From positions 66,901-130,900 of the forward strand of contig CALNVZ010002238.1 in NCBI GenBank assembly GCA_940671915.1: a DNA stretch of 64,000 nt, in the 5' to 3' direction. Below the pieces are notes generated by a model. That model did not search any database, had not been told where the DNA came from, and saw only the letters and a program-made list of their open reading frames with translations. The DNA is from Paracentrotus lividus. Taxonomy: Eukaryota > Echinodermata > Echinoidea > Camarodonta > Echinidae. The position numbers and the translations under genes are program-made. This document shows, in pieces, positions 1 through 9,617 of the stretch. Position 1 is the stretch's first letter. Each line of letters begins with the position of its first letter.

Positions 1-1126
1 GCCTAAAAATTTGTTTTATTCTACAATGCCACTCTGATATCAATGTTGTGTGCTTTGATAAAATGAGAAATATTATTTCTTAACGGCCCAAATGATCAAC
101 TGTTATAAAGAAAACTCTGAAATATGCCAGAGATTGGTTTGATTAGGTGATGTTTAAAGTCAATATTTTGCTCAAACATACACGAACGCTGACGCTTGTG
201 CACGGGTCTGGTCGGGCTAGACATTGGTGAATCTGGCTGTGCGCACATTAACGGGCAGAGTTGGGATTAAGGTTAAAATACTTGGTAATAACCTATAACT
301 CTGTAAGATTAAATTGTTTTTGTCTCTAAAATTTATCTAGATAGGAAATTCCAAGCATTTCATTAAATTTTCTCAAAGTTTAACCAGATTTCATTGGCGG
401 GATAGGTCTATAATTTAAAAAAAATATGAATATGACTGTTATTTTTTTATTCAATACGCGCACCACTATAAGTGGGCCTACACAAACAACAAAAAGTGAC
501 CCGAGTTTGGATTAAATTTATGATTAAATAAAAAATGTTCGGGCATAGTCAGAATTGTGGAACAATAACTTGGTATTCGATAAACGGAAAAACATTCATT
601 GCTAATTTATGAAAACTTTGAAAGATGAGAAGGAGGTTTTTATCAAACCGGTAATTAGTGTACAGTGAATGGCGAGCGCGAGCCGGGCTGAGAGTGCGGG
701 TGACGCGCGGGCGAATATGGCGGCGTTCATTAGCTGACGTTAGCCTATGGCGCGTGCACGTACGTGATCACTGAACAGGCTACCCTGGGTAAAGCAGACA
801 AATGAATAAATTTTAAAAAGGGCAAAATTTGACGGGGCAGTTTTTTGACGCCAAGGTAGACGACCTGAAGCAATCATAAATGGTGTAATTCTGATTAAAG
901 AAATCTTTTTACCAGGAATATAAAATTTCATATTTCCTAAATTCATCTTCCCCGTAAAACATTGAAATAAATTATATAAATAAATAAATTATATACGGCG
1001 GCCATTTATACATTAAAAAAAAATCTAACAAAAAAGTTAGTCCCCTCACTCAAAACGATGTAACTTTTGAACGGGGTTGATTTGAGCAAAATAATTTTGT
1101 GGGAAGTTTTCTATCCTCATTGAGTA
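1..1126. other. No gene seen; includes a CpG-rich patch
   Basis: AT-rich sequence without a recognisable gene. The exception is about 660-760, which is dense in CpG and contains the motif AATATGGCGGC at about 714-724 (see the separate entry). The last part (about 1020-1126) runs into the target of the transposon that starts at 1127. The longest open frames are short and look random. Confidence 0.6.
660..765. promoter_or_regulatory. CpG-rich patch with YY1/TISU-like ATGGCGGC
   Basis: This stretch is clearly richer in G+C and CpG than its AT-rich surroundings. It carries AATATGGCGGC, which matches the core of YY1 sites and is close to the TISU start-site element (SAASATGGCGGC). The ATG in it reads only M-A-A-F-I-S before a stop, so it does not open a useful frame by itself. 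It could be a promoter remnant of a gene outside the window or chance composition. No TATA box or clear first exon follows. Confidence 0.25.
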
Positions 1127-3024
1127 GGGGAGACCGGGGATGGAAGTTACAAGGGTCAGTTGTTACAGTTCTCAGTGTGCTAAGTTGGAACAAGAGAGTT
1201 CGTGCTAACTGGCATCTATATACAGCCTACACATAGCTGTGATGAACTGCCGGTCGTGAGGTTTCTCCGTTGTTTTATTAAAAAGTAAATCAACAAAAAC
1301 CGATTTTTACAGTTCCAAGTGAATTTTTGACAAAAATTAAAATTTGTAATAGTTCTTACAACTGAAGGCACATGATGATAGTCTGGTATTGTGAATATAG
1401 TACATGTGTCACTAATATACCCCTGAGCCATGCCCTGTAATTCTGCCTAATGGCTGTGCTACAGTTGATTTTATGTGTAAAATCATCTATGGGTAAGGTT
1501 GTTATAACAACCTACCCCATGTCGATGTAACAACCTACCCCAATTACATTACACATGTAAAGTAATTTTGTTTCAATTTTCAGGTGTTAATATTTTGATA
1601 TTTCTATTATTACTTTAGTCTATTCTAGAGCTCTACTTGATCTACTTTTAACGATACCAAGAAACTGGAAAGTTGAAACAAAAGTATGGTATAAGAGATT
1701 TACGCATTGTAACAAATTACCCCGTATGTTTACATATATTAACAATTTACCCCGTATGGTGTAACAACTTACCCTGTATACAGGGTAGGTTATTTAAAAA
1801 AAAATGTCTTCATTAACTCTTTATGCGCCACTTGAAAACCCTGCCTGTGCCACAATATTTCAGGGACACGCATTTAAGGCCAATCTTTATAGAGTCTGCT
1901 GAATCAACTTGCTATAACTTTTTACTGCTTGAACCTAACAAAAAATATTGTGTAGCAAAGTTGTAGAGTATAAAATTTCCGTTTTGATGATGCCACACTC
2001 GTGGCACTATTTATTATCATTTGTATAATAATCATAAATATATATTGTTTGATTTTTTTATATTTATGACAACTTTTTATTCCTCAAAAATGTCTTATTT
2101 ACCAATGAGGACACACTTTTAAACCAAATGCATTATCAAGGTGAACTTCTAAGCTTTCTTTTGGTATATCATACTCTCATACTAAGACAAAAATACTAAG
2201 GTTATAGTTTATTGGAAAAAAAAGGTGAAAGGAAAAGAAAGATCAAAGTGTCCCTCTCAGCCACTCTTGGCAACGGGGTAATCCCTCCCATTGATTCCCC
2301 CGGCCCTGTAGGCCACTCTTGACAATGAGGTAATCTCCCCCATAGAAATCTTCCTCCCTGGTCACCTAACCTTGACAATGGGGTGATTTCCCTATTGAGA
2401 CTACCCTGGTCCTGGTCATTGTCGATATCCGGCTTAGCGATAAGTGAAAGGGAACATCAGAGGGATACATCTCTTTCTTCTTTTGTTGCCATAAATCAGC
2501 CTTTGAAATGAAGAACTTTATTCATTTTTGTTCTTTCCACAGTGTATTTATACAAGTACACTTAACTGTAATATTCGATGTACAAGTATATGAGGACTTA
2601 TAACAAGAGAAAAAAAAATTAAAAAATCCACCGAAAACGCTAAATACGCTGTTGTTTTAAATGTACCACTATGACGAAAAGCAGTTTATCTGAAAGTGTG
2701 AGTTGTATACAATGCAAACAATACAGAGCGCGAATAATTGCTGCCCACTACGAGCGGTAATATGAATGTCTAATTGACTCGTGTACTATTATGCAAAATT
2801 GCACTCACGGCACCCCTACGTACGTGCAATTCTGCACCCATGGCACATAAAGAGTTAATTAAGCTGTAGTTAATTAGTGTTTACATGTTTTCAAGTTTTA
2901 TGTGCCTCAGGTTTTAGCCAACATAATAGGCTAACTACAGACCCAAAATGGAGTGTGTGAGTACTTTCATTAGAAATATCTGGCCCAAAATATGAATTTT
3001 GTAACGTCCATCCCTGGTCTCCCC
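1127..3024 (+). mobile_element. TA-flanked TIR element, copy 1 (GGGGAGACC family), interrupted
   Basis: The left end GGGGAGACCGGGGATGGAAG is matched by its inverted complement at the right end (about 3001-3024). TA lies on both sides (1125-1126 and 3025-3026). Two more copies occur at 46139-47004 and 61446-62303. After removing the nested TTAA element (1817-2854 plus one TTAA) it measures about 856 bp, close to the 866 and 858 bp of the others. Internally it repeats the words GGGTAGGTTGTTACA and its complement many times, mostly around 1490-1545 and 1705-1795. It carries no transposase frame and is non-autonomous. TA duplication suggests a Tc1/mariner-like or related superfamily. Confidence 0.85.
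1817..2854. mobile_element. piggyBac-like non-autonomous element nested in copy 1
   Basis: TTAA occurs immediately outside both ends (1813-1816 and 2855-2858). The termini are CTCTTTATGCGCCA and its complement with one mismatch. The two uninterrupted sister copies (near 46835 and 61610) show the pre-insertion site with TTAA where this copy carries the insert, so boundaries and duplication are directly demonstrated. Length is 1038 bp. TTAA specificity is the hallmark of piggyBac-type transposases (Kolobok elements also use it). No coding region is recognisable. Confidence 0.85.
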
Positions 3025-3029
3025 TACCT

Positions 3030-4857
3030 TCTGTGAAAAAATAACATCCCTCCGTTAAGACATGCATGAGTGATCACAGCTGAAAGCAAAAATGGACTTT
3101 TTCAAAAGGTCATTTTTATATCTGAAAAAAATTAAGATTCTGTAAAATTTTCTTTCTACCTTGTGTAATTGTTTTTGTTGTTTTATCATCCAAAATTTGA
3201 CCATCTAACATCAATCCCGATACATTTTACTATTTTTCATGGATAAGTGAGCACAATTTTGAGGATTGTGTTTATGCCTCCAAAAATTGCAAAATCCATC
3301 AATTTTATTGAAACAACTGTCATCATTATCAATATTATCGACACATTGTGAGAAAATTATTAGAAGTCGTGTCATGGTCGAGGTAGCAGACTTTAAAGGT
3401 GACCCCTGTAAGTTTCGTAATGACAATTTTGCTTTAACTTGTGTTCATTCATGCATAACACAACTGTTTTATCTCATTTTGCACATAAGTTAGTTCTCCG
3501 CGACAAGTTTCAAAACAGTCTCAAAGTAGTCCTAAATCCGTCTCAAAGTAGTTTTCGCGAAGTGAGATACCACCATTAGGGGTTTCTTGTTGCTTCGAGA
3601 TTGTACAAAAGAGAGGAAATACAAATTTTAACAAAATTTAAATTCGGCTTGATTTCATTGTCGATTCATGTTAATTCTATTGTTAGTTTTTTTGTTTTTT
3701 TTTATGAAACTGGGCACACAGCTTCAGACCCGTATGAACTAAAAGGAACAAACGCCAAATTGAGTATCTGATAAGGCACGGAGTGGGGCCAAGGCTCTAG
3801 ACTTTCTTTTTATTTGCATAATTTTCTGATAACTTCTGCTCACTGAAACATAAAATATTGGGATTTTCGTAAAACTCAAGTCAAATGCTTTAAAAAATTC
3901 ATTTATTCTTCATTTTATTGATACCCTTTTTGTAAATAGTAACATCATGTTTGAATGCGCATAACTCGTGAATATGATGCAAAGAAAAAAGTGAAAACTT
4001 GCGAATTTCATTGTTAATGCTCACAATACTCACAATAGGCATTCAATTGGCAACATTTAACTTTTGACTTGTCCTAACATTCCGGTGTTCTGCGCATGCA
4101 AGAACAACACTATCGTTATAATTAGGCTGTCATTGAAAAGAGGAATAAATGAACTTGACAATGGTATAAAATTCAATAAAAAATGAGAAAATACCCCAAA
4201 AGTTATCAGGGCCTAATGTCGAGTTGCGGAACTTCACTTTGATAAATGCATTTTGCAACATTCGACTTTTTACTTTCTCCATATTCTGATATTCTGTGTA
4301 CCTGAAAAGTAATAATGGCCTAAATTCGATTTGCGGAACCTTTTGTGAGGGGTTTATATTTTTGTCATGTTAATTAAGGGTTCATTCAACCGTGAATTGA
4401 TGGGTACTGTTTCAAACACTGTTCGAGGACGCATATTCCATCATAATCGATCATTTTTACCAATAAAAATGTGTAAAAAAAATGCAGTTTTTGCAAATTT
4501 CACCTCTTGCCATCCAACCGTGAAATTTAATGCAAAAGTTGTTTGATGTGTTATAAATCAAGTGCTACAAGATTTCTGAACATGTCTTATGTTGAAGATC
4601 TTGAATTTGATTCTTTATAATTGAATTAAAGTTATGAAATTAGGCTTGCGACTTTCGAAAAGTGACATTTTGTGCATTTTGACTGTTCTCAGTGAAGCGT
4701 GACTTAACGAATTTCAGTAAAATTCACTCACATGGAAGCTGATAAAATTACCTACAAGCACATGTAATAAAATTTGTAAAACTCCATTTGGTTAAAAAAT
4801 TATTGATGTCGGTTTAGAGGGGGGGGGGGGGGGGGGGGACTTACTTTTTTATTGGGT
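3030..4857. mobile_element. Degenerate copy of the large fold-back family
   Basis: The right half (about 4370-4857) matches the right arms of the fold-back elements at 51889-53818 and 60941-63666. Shared words include TTCATTCAACCGTGAATTGAT and GGTTAAAAAATTATTGAT. About 3650-3730 matches their centre (GGCACACAGCTTC). The part at about 3930-4360 instead matches the element at 57228-58277 (shared word GTCGAGTTGCGGAAC), so this is a composite or mutual insertion. A run of about 20 G near 4818-4838 sits at the right end. No gene is seen inside. Confidence 0.6.
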
Positions 4858-5044
4858 TTAGTATAGATGTACATAATGATAAAGAACATCATTAGTCTTA
4901 CCTGAAATCAATTGCGAGTGACCCTAAATTTCTATAAAAGCTTGGTCAATGCACCGTACTAGCATGACTAGTAAACATGGTAAGTATGCGTCGATCCAGT
5001 TCAAACTGTCCCTTTCTTATCCCTTCATCTACTTTACATTTCAG

Positions 5045-5413
5045 AGTATCCTGACGAACGTCCGTCCATTGCATACGAGATTGGAGGAGATGACAAGATC
5101 AACATTACCTGCACACATGGACCTGTATTTCCATTGCTCTACCCCAGTTTTCCCTTTCCTTATCACAATAACATTACAACCCGAAACAATGATGGGACTT
5201 ACATGGTTTCAATCAGCGCCGTACTGTTGTTTAATGGCAGTGAAATCAGTATGTCTTGCTCCCACTCCTACCCCGGTCAGCATCGAAGCTCATTTCTCAC
5301 TGTACACCGGTCTAATGAGTACAATAATCCCTGCAGTTGCACTACGAATTCTCCAGGAAGCAATAGTAGTCCTACACAGACACCGGTGACACAGAGTAGT
5401 AGCCCAAACACAG
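5045..5413 (+). CDS. Ig-like domain and stalk exon (phase 1-1)
   Basis: A 369-nt exon between a strong acceptor (pyrimidine tract ending TTTCAG) and the donor ACAG|GTGAGA. The frame starting with the last two bases of a split codon gives 122 complete codons. About 20 residues in is I-N-I-T-C, then 48 residues later M-S-C-S-H, with N-N-D-G-T-Y-M-V between: the C...DGTY...C.xH layout of C-set Ig domains. The usual strand-C Trp is missing and the Cys spacing is short, so the fold is divergent. Four N-glycosylation sequons (NIT twice, NGS, NSS) fit an extracellular location. The last ~30 residues are Ser, Thr and Pro, a stalk. Symmetric phase 1-1 is typical of Ig exons. A different frame is also open across this exon but shows no domain. 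Confidence 0.75.
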
Positions 5414-6682
5414 GTGAGATTGTGCGGACATATCTAGAAACTGTAACATTATATCTTAATATTGAATTGTTGACGTGTAGATGTACCATTTTCAAGGGGA
5501 TTAAAAGTCGATAATGCTTATAAAAAAAAAATAATAAACTAAAAAAAAATTAAGGGGGGGGGGGTCGTCCCAAACGTATTTAAACAAGAAATGGCAATGA
5601 TTAATATAAATAGTTTGATTTATCACACCTGTTTAGATGACGCTGGATATAAGTTTTTGATATTTCTTTGCAACTTGGATAATTTTATGTTAAGTGACTT
5701 TATATTTTAATGCCTTAATCATACAAAAAACCATACCATTTCCCTTTTATCGTTATTTTATAAAGAAAACACTGAAGAACACGTTTATGATGCTGCTCTG
5801 GCCCGTCTTCATGGTCTTAGTGCGGTTTCTCTGACGATTTTAATACTTTTAAGTGTTGCGGCAATTGGATTGGGATGTTACCGTGAGTATGAAACGAAGA
5901 AATATGTTTATAAAAATGTGTGTTGGTTTGTAGAAGTAAATAACTAGACCTATGCCTTGTAATACAAAGACTTACGATTGATAGAAAGTTATGATTGGAT
6001 TGATTTTTTTTCTCGGTAGCCTTATCATGGACAGGATGTTTCAAAGTTGATGATCCCAATCCTAACCCTAGCCTTAACTCTTAATCATATCCAAATCCTA
6101 ATCCATGACTGTACCTGGTTTCCAAATGAGGCTACCGAGAAAAAAAAATCAAATGTAACTTTTTATCAATAGTATTTTTTATTTATTTTTTTGGTTACAG
6201 GGTACTGGTCAATTCATCTCTAATGCTACAGTCACACAGACACTTACGTCCAGTTGCGTTTTTGTTGTTCCTTGTTCATCTTCTATTCTTTCATTTCTTA
6301 TGTATTTCTTTGTTTTATTTGATGAACGAAATTATAACTATTTCCACTGCTGACTATGGCATCCGTGGGGATCTGCAGAAAACAAATTTAATTTTCGGAT
6401 GCAACGCGGACGTAACTCAACATAAGTGTCCATGTGACTGTAGCATTAGACCATGTAGACATTGCGTTGGTGAAAATAGCGTTTAAATTTCATTTCCCAT
6501 GTATCAAATTCAGGTTAGTTTTTTGTTGTTCCAGAGTTGATTGTGGGTTTAAATAGGCCTACATTTCATTACAAGCTTGCTACTCTCCTCGGAAGAAGAA
6601 GAGAAAGCAAGATAAGGACGAAACAGAAAAAAAGTATAACAATCTAATCAGTGTTTTAATCTCCTTCTTGCGTGCACTCTAA
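5045..6682 (+). CDS. 3' part of an Ig-superfamily transmembrane receptor gene
   Basis: Three exons joined in phase 1 encode, in order, an Ig-like domain, a Ser/Thr/Pro-rich stalk, one transmembrane helix and a charged tail: a type I membrane protein at the cell surface. I see no signal peptide, so the 5' end is missing or further upstream. A good donor (ATG|GTAAGT) at 4979/4980 in the right phase could end an upstream exon across a 65-nt intron with a strong pyrimidine tract (4980-5044), but the frame before it is short and includes TATAAAAG at 4934-4941. The 3' end is ambiguous: a short terminal exon at 6201-6223 competes with the tail exon at 6576-6682. Ligand and function are unknown. Adhesion or immune-type receptor is only an inference from the fold. 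Confidence 0.7.
5766..5882 (+). CDS. Transmembrane exon (phase 1-1)
   Basis: A 117-nt exon with acceptor ATAAAG and donor TACC|GTGAGT. It starts E-N-T-E-E-H-V-Y-D and then runs into about 23 hydrophobic residues (S-A-V-S-L-T-I-L-I-L-L-S-V-A-A-I-G-L-G), ending C-Y at the membrane edge. It joins both neighbours in frame. This is a single-pass helix following the Ig stalk. Confidence 0.75.
6002..6150. repeat. Small inverted repeat in the receptor intron
   Basis: ATTTTTTTTCTCGGTAGCCT near 6002-6022 is repeated as its complement AGGCTACCGAGAAAAAAAAA near 6128-6147. Between the arms are loose (CCTAA)n-like words at about 6056-6110. This is a small fold-back MITE or hairpin sitting between the transmembrane exon and both candidate tail exons. 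Confidence 0.6.
6201..6223 (+). CDS. Alternative short terminal exon
   Basis: A very good acceptor (T-rich tract, GGTTACAG) at 6199-6200 would join the transmembrane exon in frame and read R-Y-W-S-I-H-L followed by TAA at 6221-6223. This TAA is within the first bases of the MITE at 6219-6450, so the element would supply the stop codon and a 3' UTR. It gives a receptor with almost no cytoplasmic tail. It may be an alternative isoform or an unused site. Confidence 0.4.
6219..6450 (+). mobile_element. MITE with TIR TCTAATGCTACAGTCACA, copy 1
   Basis: The termini are inverted repeats of about 30 bp with few mismatches. It is 232 bp. A second, partly truncated copy lies on the other strand at about 55505-55693, and the sister copies share the interior (GGCATCCGTGGGGATC word). 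Its left end provides the stop codon of the short receptor exon. It has no coding capacity; translations across it are artefacts. The target duplication is unclear. Confidence 0.7.
6576..6682 (+). CDS. Cytoplasmic-tail exon with YNNLI motif
   Basis: Acceptor ATTACAAG at 6568-6575 gives an exon whose first two bases complete the split codon after the transmembrane exon. The frame reads P-C-Y-S-P-R-K-K-K-R-K, then an acidic/basic stretch D-K-D-E-T-E-K-K, then Y-N-N-L-I, and ends at TAA 6680-6682. A basic stop-transfer patch directly after a helix is expected of type I proteins. YxxL/I is a sorting or phospho-Tyr motif class. The final C-A-L residues and the stop fall in the TIR of the element starting at 6675, so the original protein probably continued further or was spliced onward. 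Confidence 0.55.
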
Positions 6683-7561
6683 AAACTAAAGTGCTAATTT
6701 ATGGGAGCTCGTATAGTGACTGCACTTAAAGTGCTATGTCAGCACCTGAAGTGCTATTTTAGCACTTGCCCAAGTGATAATTTATCAACAACAAAAATTG
6801 TTCAATGTCGGTGTGGGATTCAAACCGGGTTCCACCTAGACATGGAATAATACCGCTGACGTTGCCAACAGACCAACGGAGATCTCCCTAACTGACTTGC
6901 TTTAATTATGACAACATAGTAGATGATTATGGCAAATTTGAAGAAAGTTCATCATGTAACAATGTGATCTGCAGCAATCGTGAGATGTGAATTGGTCAAT
7001 ATTGTAAAACCGACCGTTTCAGAAAAAGTTCCATACCATATCTTATTGACCTGTTAAACTCCAATTAATGTTCATATTCACTAATTATTTGAAATGTATA
7101 TATATATTTAAAAAAAAACACAGACATGAAGTTTGATCCAACCTTTTCAAAATTCTCTATCTTGTGTCAATTTCTGCAAATGTATGTATCTTTATATCTA
7201 AGTATTTTTTCCTAAATTTTACTTGTAATATTTTGTTAGTATTGATTTGTTAATGCCTTTATGTATTTCTATTGTAAACATGCCCATTTCAGCCCTTCGG
7301 CTGTCAATCATGTATTCTGCTTTTATTCACAATAAACCATTCTTAAATTGAATTGAATAACGTGCTCGTCAGCGCTTCTCATGCAGGGGACGTAGGTTCG
7401 AATCCCAACGAAGTCACGCCATTTTTTGCCCATTTTGCTGAAAGTTCAGCTCACGTGAAAGTGCTAAAACAGCACATTGAGTGCAGTCACTATGTAAGCT
7501 CTTAAAAAGCGCTGATTTCAGCCTCTGAAGTGCTAAAAAGAGCACTTCAGTTTTTAGAGTG
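6675..7561. mobile_element. Fold-back MITE with tRNA-like promoter boxes
   Basis: Left end CACTCTAAAAACTAAAGTGC and right end GCACTTCAGTTTTTAGAGTG form inverted repeats, with TA after the right end (left flank TG). GTGCT/AGCAC words recur in both arms. The antisense strand of the left arm (about 6810-6895) has GTTGGTCTGTTGG followed 38 nt later by GGTTTGAATCCC, matching pol III A and B boxes. The right arm has GGTTCGAATCCC at about 7394-7405. A LINE 3' end lies inside. Confidence 0.65.
7100..7358 (+). mobile_element. LINE 3' UTR fragment with TTGAA-type tail
   Basis: The sequence GCCCTTCGGCTGTCAATCAT followed by an AATAAA-containing stretch and the tail AAATTGAATTGAA looks like the 3' end of a CR1/L2-like non-LTR retrotransposon. 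Similar tails occur at about 30258 (AAATC repeats) and 55480-55505 (TTGAA repeats). The 5' limit is uncertain. It seems inserted in the right arm of the surrounding fold-back element. Confidence 0.5.
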
Positions 7562-7563
7562 TA

Positions 7564-8189
7564 TTAATCTAAGAAAAGTGATCAGCTAACACGTCATTGT
7601 CTAATGGTTAAAATGTTTTGTTAACGTATATAAAACTCTTAAAAGTTTATAACGTCTTCAAAAACGGGTCGCATTGTTGCAACTGCATGATAATTCCAAA
7701 ACATCAAGAAAGTTTCCGTCGTGTACCCAGTTCCCTGTGCAGGAAAAGGGGCGGCACAATCTGTTATGAGTTTATATGGTTTATGTGGTTTATGAAGGGC
7801 CTCTTGAAAGTGGCCCAAAAATGTATTTGATCAAACGATGAAAGAACCACATGAACACTTGGCAGATTTTGTGAACCATTTGCCTGGCATACATAGAGGT
7901 TCGGTGTATTTAAAATACACGTATAATGTAAACAATGGAATATGGGCTGTTTGCCGTTAATGTTTATAATTGTGTAGTTTGTGCTCATAAACTTTATTGG
8001 AAAAAGATTATTATTATTATTTTTTTTTTAATATTTCAAAAGAATTTTTTCTTTAAAGCTTTGGATAACGGGTCAAAGAATTTCAGTAAATCCAGATTTA
8101 ACGCAACAGTTATATGATTATCTAATGAATAGTTTTCATTTTCGAGGGGGCTTGAGTAAGTTCAAGTTCCAGTTTATCATGTTTATTAT
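7564..8189. other. No gene recognised
   Basis: Weakly AT-rich sequence after the fold-back element. It has a short open frame at about 7618-7830 (+) and another on the minus strand across the same place, neither with recognisable domains. I cannot connect either to the receptor gene with confidence. Confidence 0.4.
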
Positions 8190-8223
8190 GCCTCCGCGAC
8201 GGAGTCTCGCCGGAGGCATTATA

Positions 8224-9617
8224 CAGTGTGTTCCTAAAAAAAGGTAATCGAAGTTCAAAGGTCAGTCATTTCAAAAGTATATGGTTTATTTTTGTGATCT
8301 GTTTACTAAAATACCAAGTAACTCATCAGCTATAATTTGAGACATTGCTTACGTCCAAACTGTAATGGGTCACATATTAGGGTCATTTGAAGGTGATAGG
8401 TACACTGTAAAAAATATTTGTATTTTTACAGCAAATCTGCTGTCAGCAGAGTCGCCATAAAAACTGTAATTTAAAAAACAGTTTTGTTGTAAATTTCTCC
8501 TGCAAATAATTACATGAGAAATACAAAATATACATCAGGAGTAACACATTTGTTCCGTTTTAACCAAATATGTACGCTATAGAACTCTAATGATTTTTTT
8601 CCCCTTCTCTTTCATAAATTCTTAGAGGAGAAATTTACAACAAAACTTTATTTTTTTTAATTACATTTTTTATGGCGACTCTGCTGACAGCAGATTTGCT
8701 GTAAAAATGCAAATATTTTTTTTACAGTGTACAAAACCCATTTTTTCCAAGTTTTTCGTTTTTAGGGTATAAAACCAACTTGTTATACAATTTTGGTTTC
8801 ATAGTTTTGGGGTTTTTTGTCACACAAAGTTTCAATGAAATGCAATCTCATTTGTCAAAGGACCTATCTCACTGGCAATGACATGTGTTCTCAGGTATGC
8901 ATGAGTCTCTGGAGTCTCGGAGAGGTCGCCGCGACGTCTCCTGATTCTGCAAGAAGTCGCGAGAAGAATCAAACAAAATGTCAAACATGTCAAATCTTTT
9001 AGTAGACTTCTTTAATACGCGGGCGAGTCTCTGTGACGTCTTTGCGGGGTTGCCACGACATCCCTTAAGTATCCACGGCGTCGCACAGACGTTGTCGGAA
9101 TTTGCTAACGATTAAAAGAAATCAAACGGGCTAATAATGTTTAATTGCTGGCGTCTTAAAGAAGTCTACTAAAAGATTGAACATTTTTTACTTTTGTTCC
9201 ATTTTCCCTCGACGCCCTGAAGTCTCAGGAGACGTCACCACGACGTCTCCACGACTCAAGAGACTCATAATTGCGAACCCATCTCATTGCTATTGAAATA
9301 GGTCCTTTGACAAATTGTCAAATGTATTTCATTGAAACTTTGCGTGACAAAAGAACCCCAAAACTATGAAACCAAAAATTTATAAAAAGTTGGTTTCATA
9401 CCCTAAAAACGAAAAACTTGGAAAAAATGGGTTTTGTACCTATCACCTTCAAAGGACCTTAATTCTGTGACCCATTACAGGTTGGACGTAAGAAATATCT
9501 CAAATTAAAGTTGATGAATTACTTAGTATTTTCGTATACAAATCACAAATATAAATCAAATACTTTTGAAATGACTGACCTTTGAACTTCGATTACCTTT
9601 TTTTTAGGAACACACTG
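8224..9617. mobile_element. TA fold-back element copy 1 (CAGTGTGTTCC family), interrupted
   Basis: The ends CAGTGTGTTCCTAAAAAAAG and complement are flanked by TA on both sides. The two arms are inverted relative to each other over most of the length, around a centre rich in GAGTCTC/GACGTC words. Removing the nested 327-bp MITE and its TA leaves 1065 bp, against 1066 bp for the copy at 44917-45982. The arms contain AGTTCAAAGGTCA near each end. It has no protein-coding frame. Confidence 0.85.
8403..8729. mobile_element. 327-bp mariner-like MITE nested in the preceding element
   Basis: Termini CACTGTAAAAAATATTTG and complement extend into ~65 bp inverted repeats (GCAAATCTGCTGTCAGCAGA word in both). 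TA on both sides. The sister copy at 44917-45982 has the uninterrupted sequence GATAGGTACAAAACCC, which proves the boundaries and a TA duplication. Confidence 0.9.

Noticed and set aside
4949..5389. 146-codon frame across the Ig exon
   Set aside because: It reads through the mini-intron in another frame and shows no Ig residues; the frame with C...DGTY...C and matching splice phases is preferred.
6223..6486. 87-codon hydrophobic frame after the short receptor exon
   Set aside because: It is the interior of a MITE repeated at 55505-55693, so the hydrophobic peptide is a repeat artefact.
7380..7420. A functional tRNA gene near GGTTCGAATCCC
   Set aside because: No acceptor or anticodon stem can be formed in the right arm, and the 5' part is replaced by a LINE tail.
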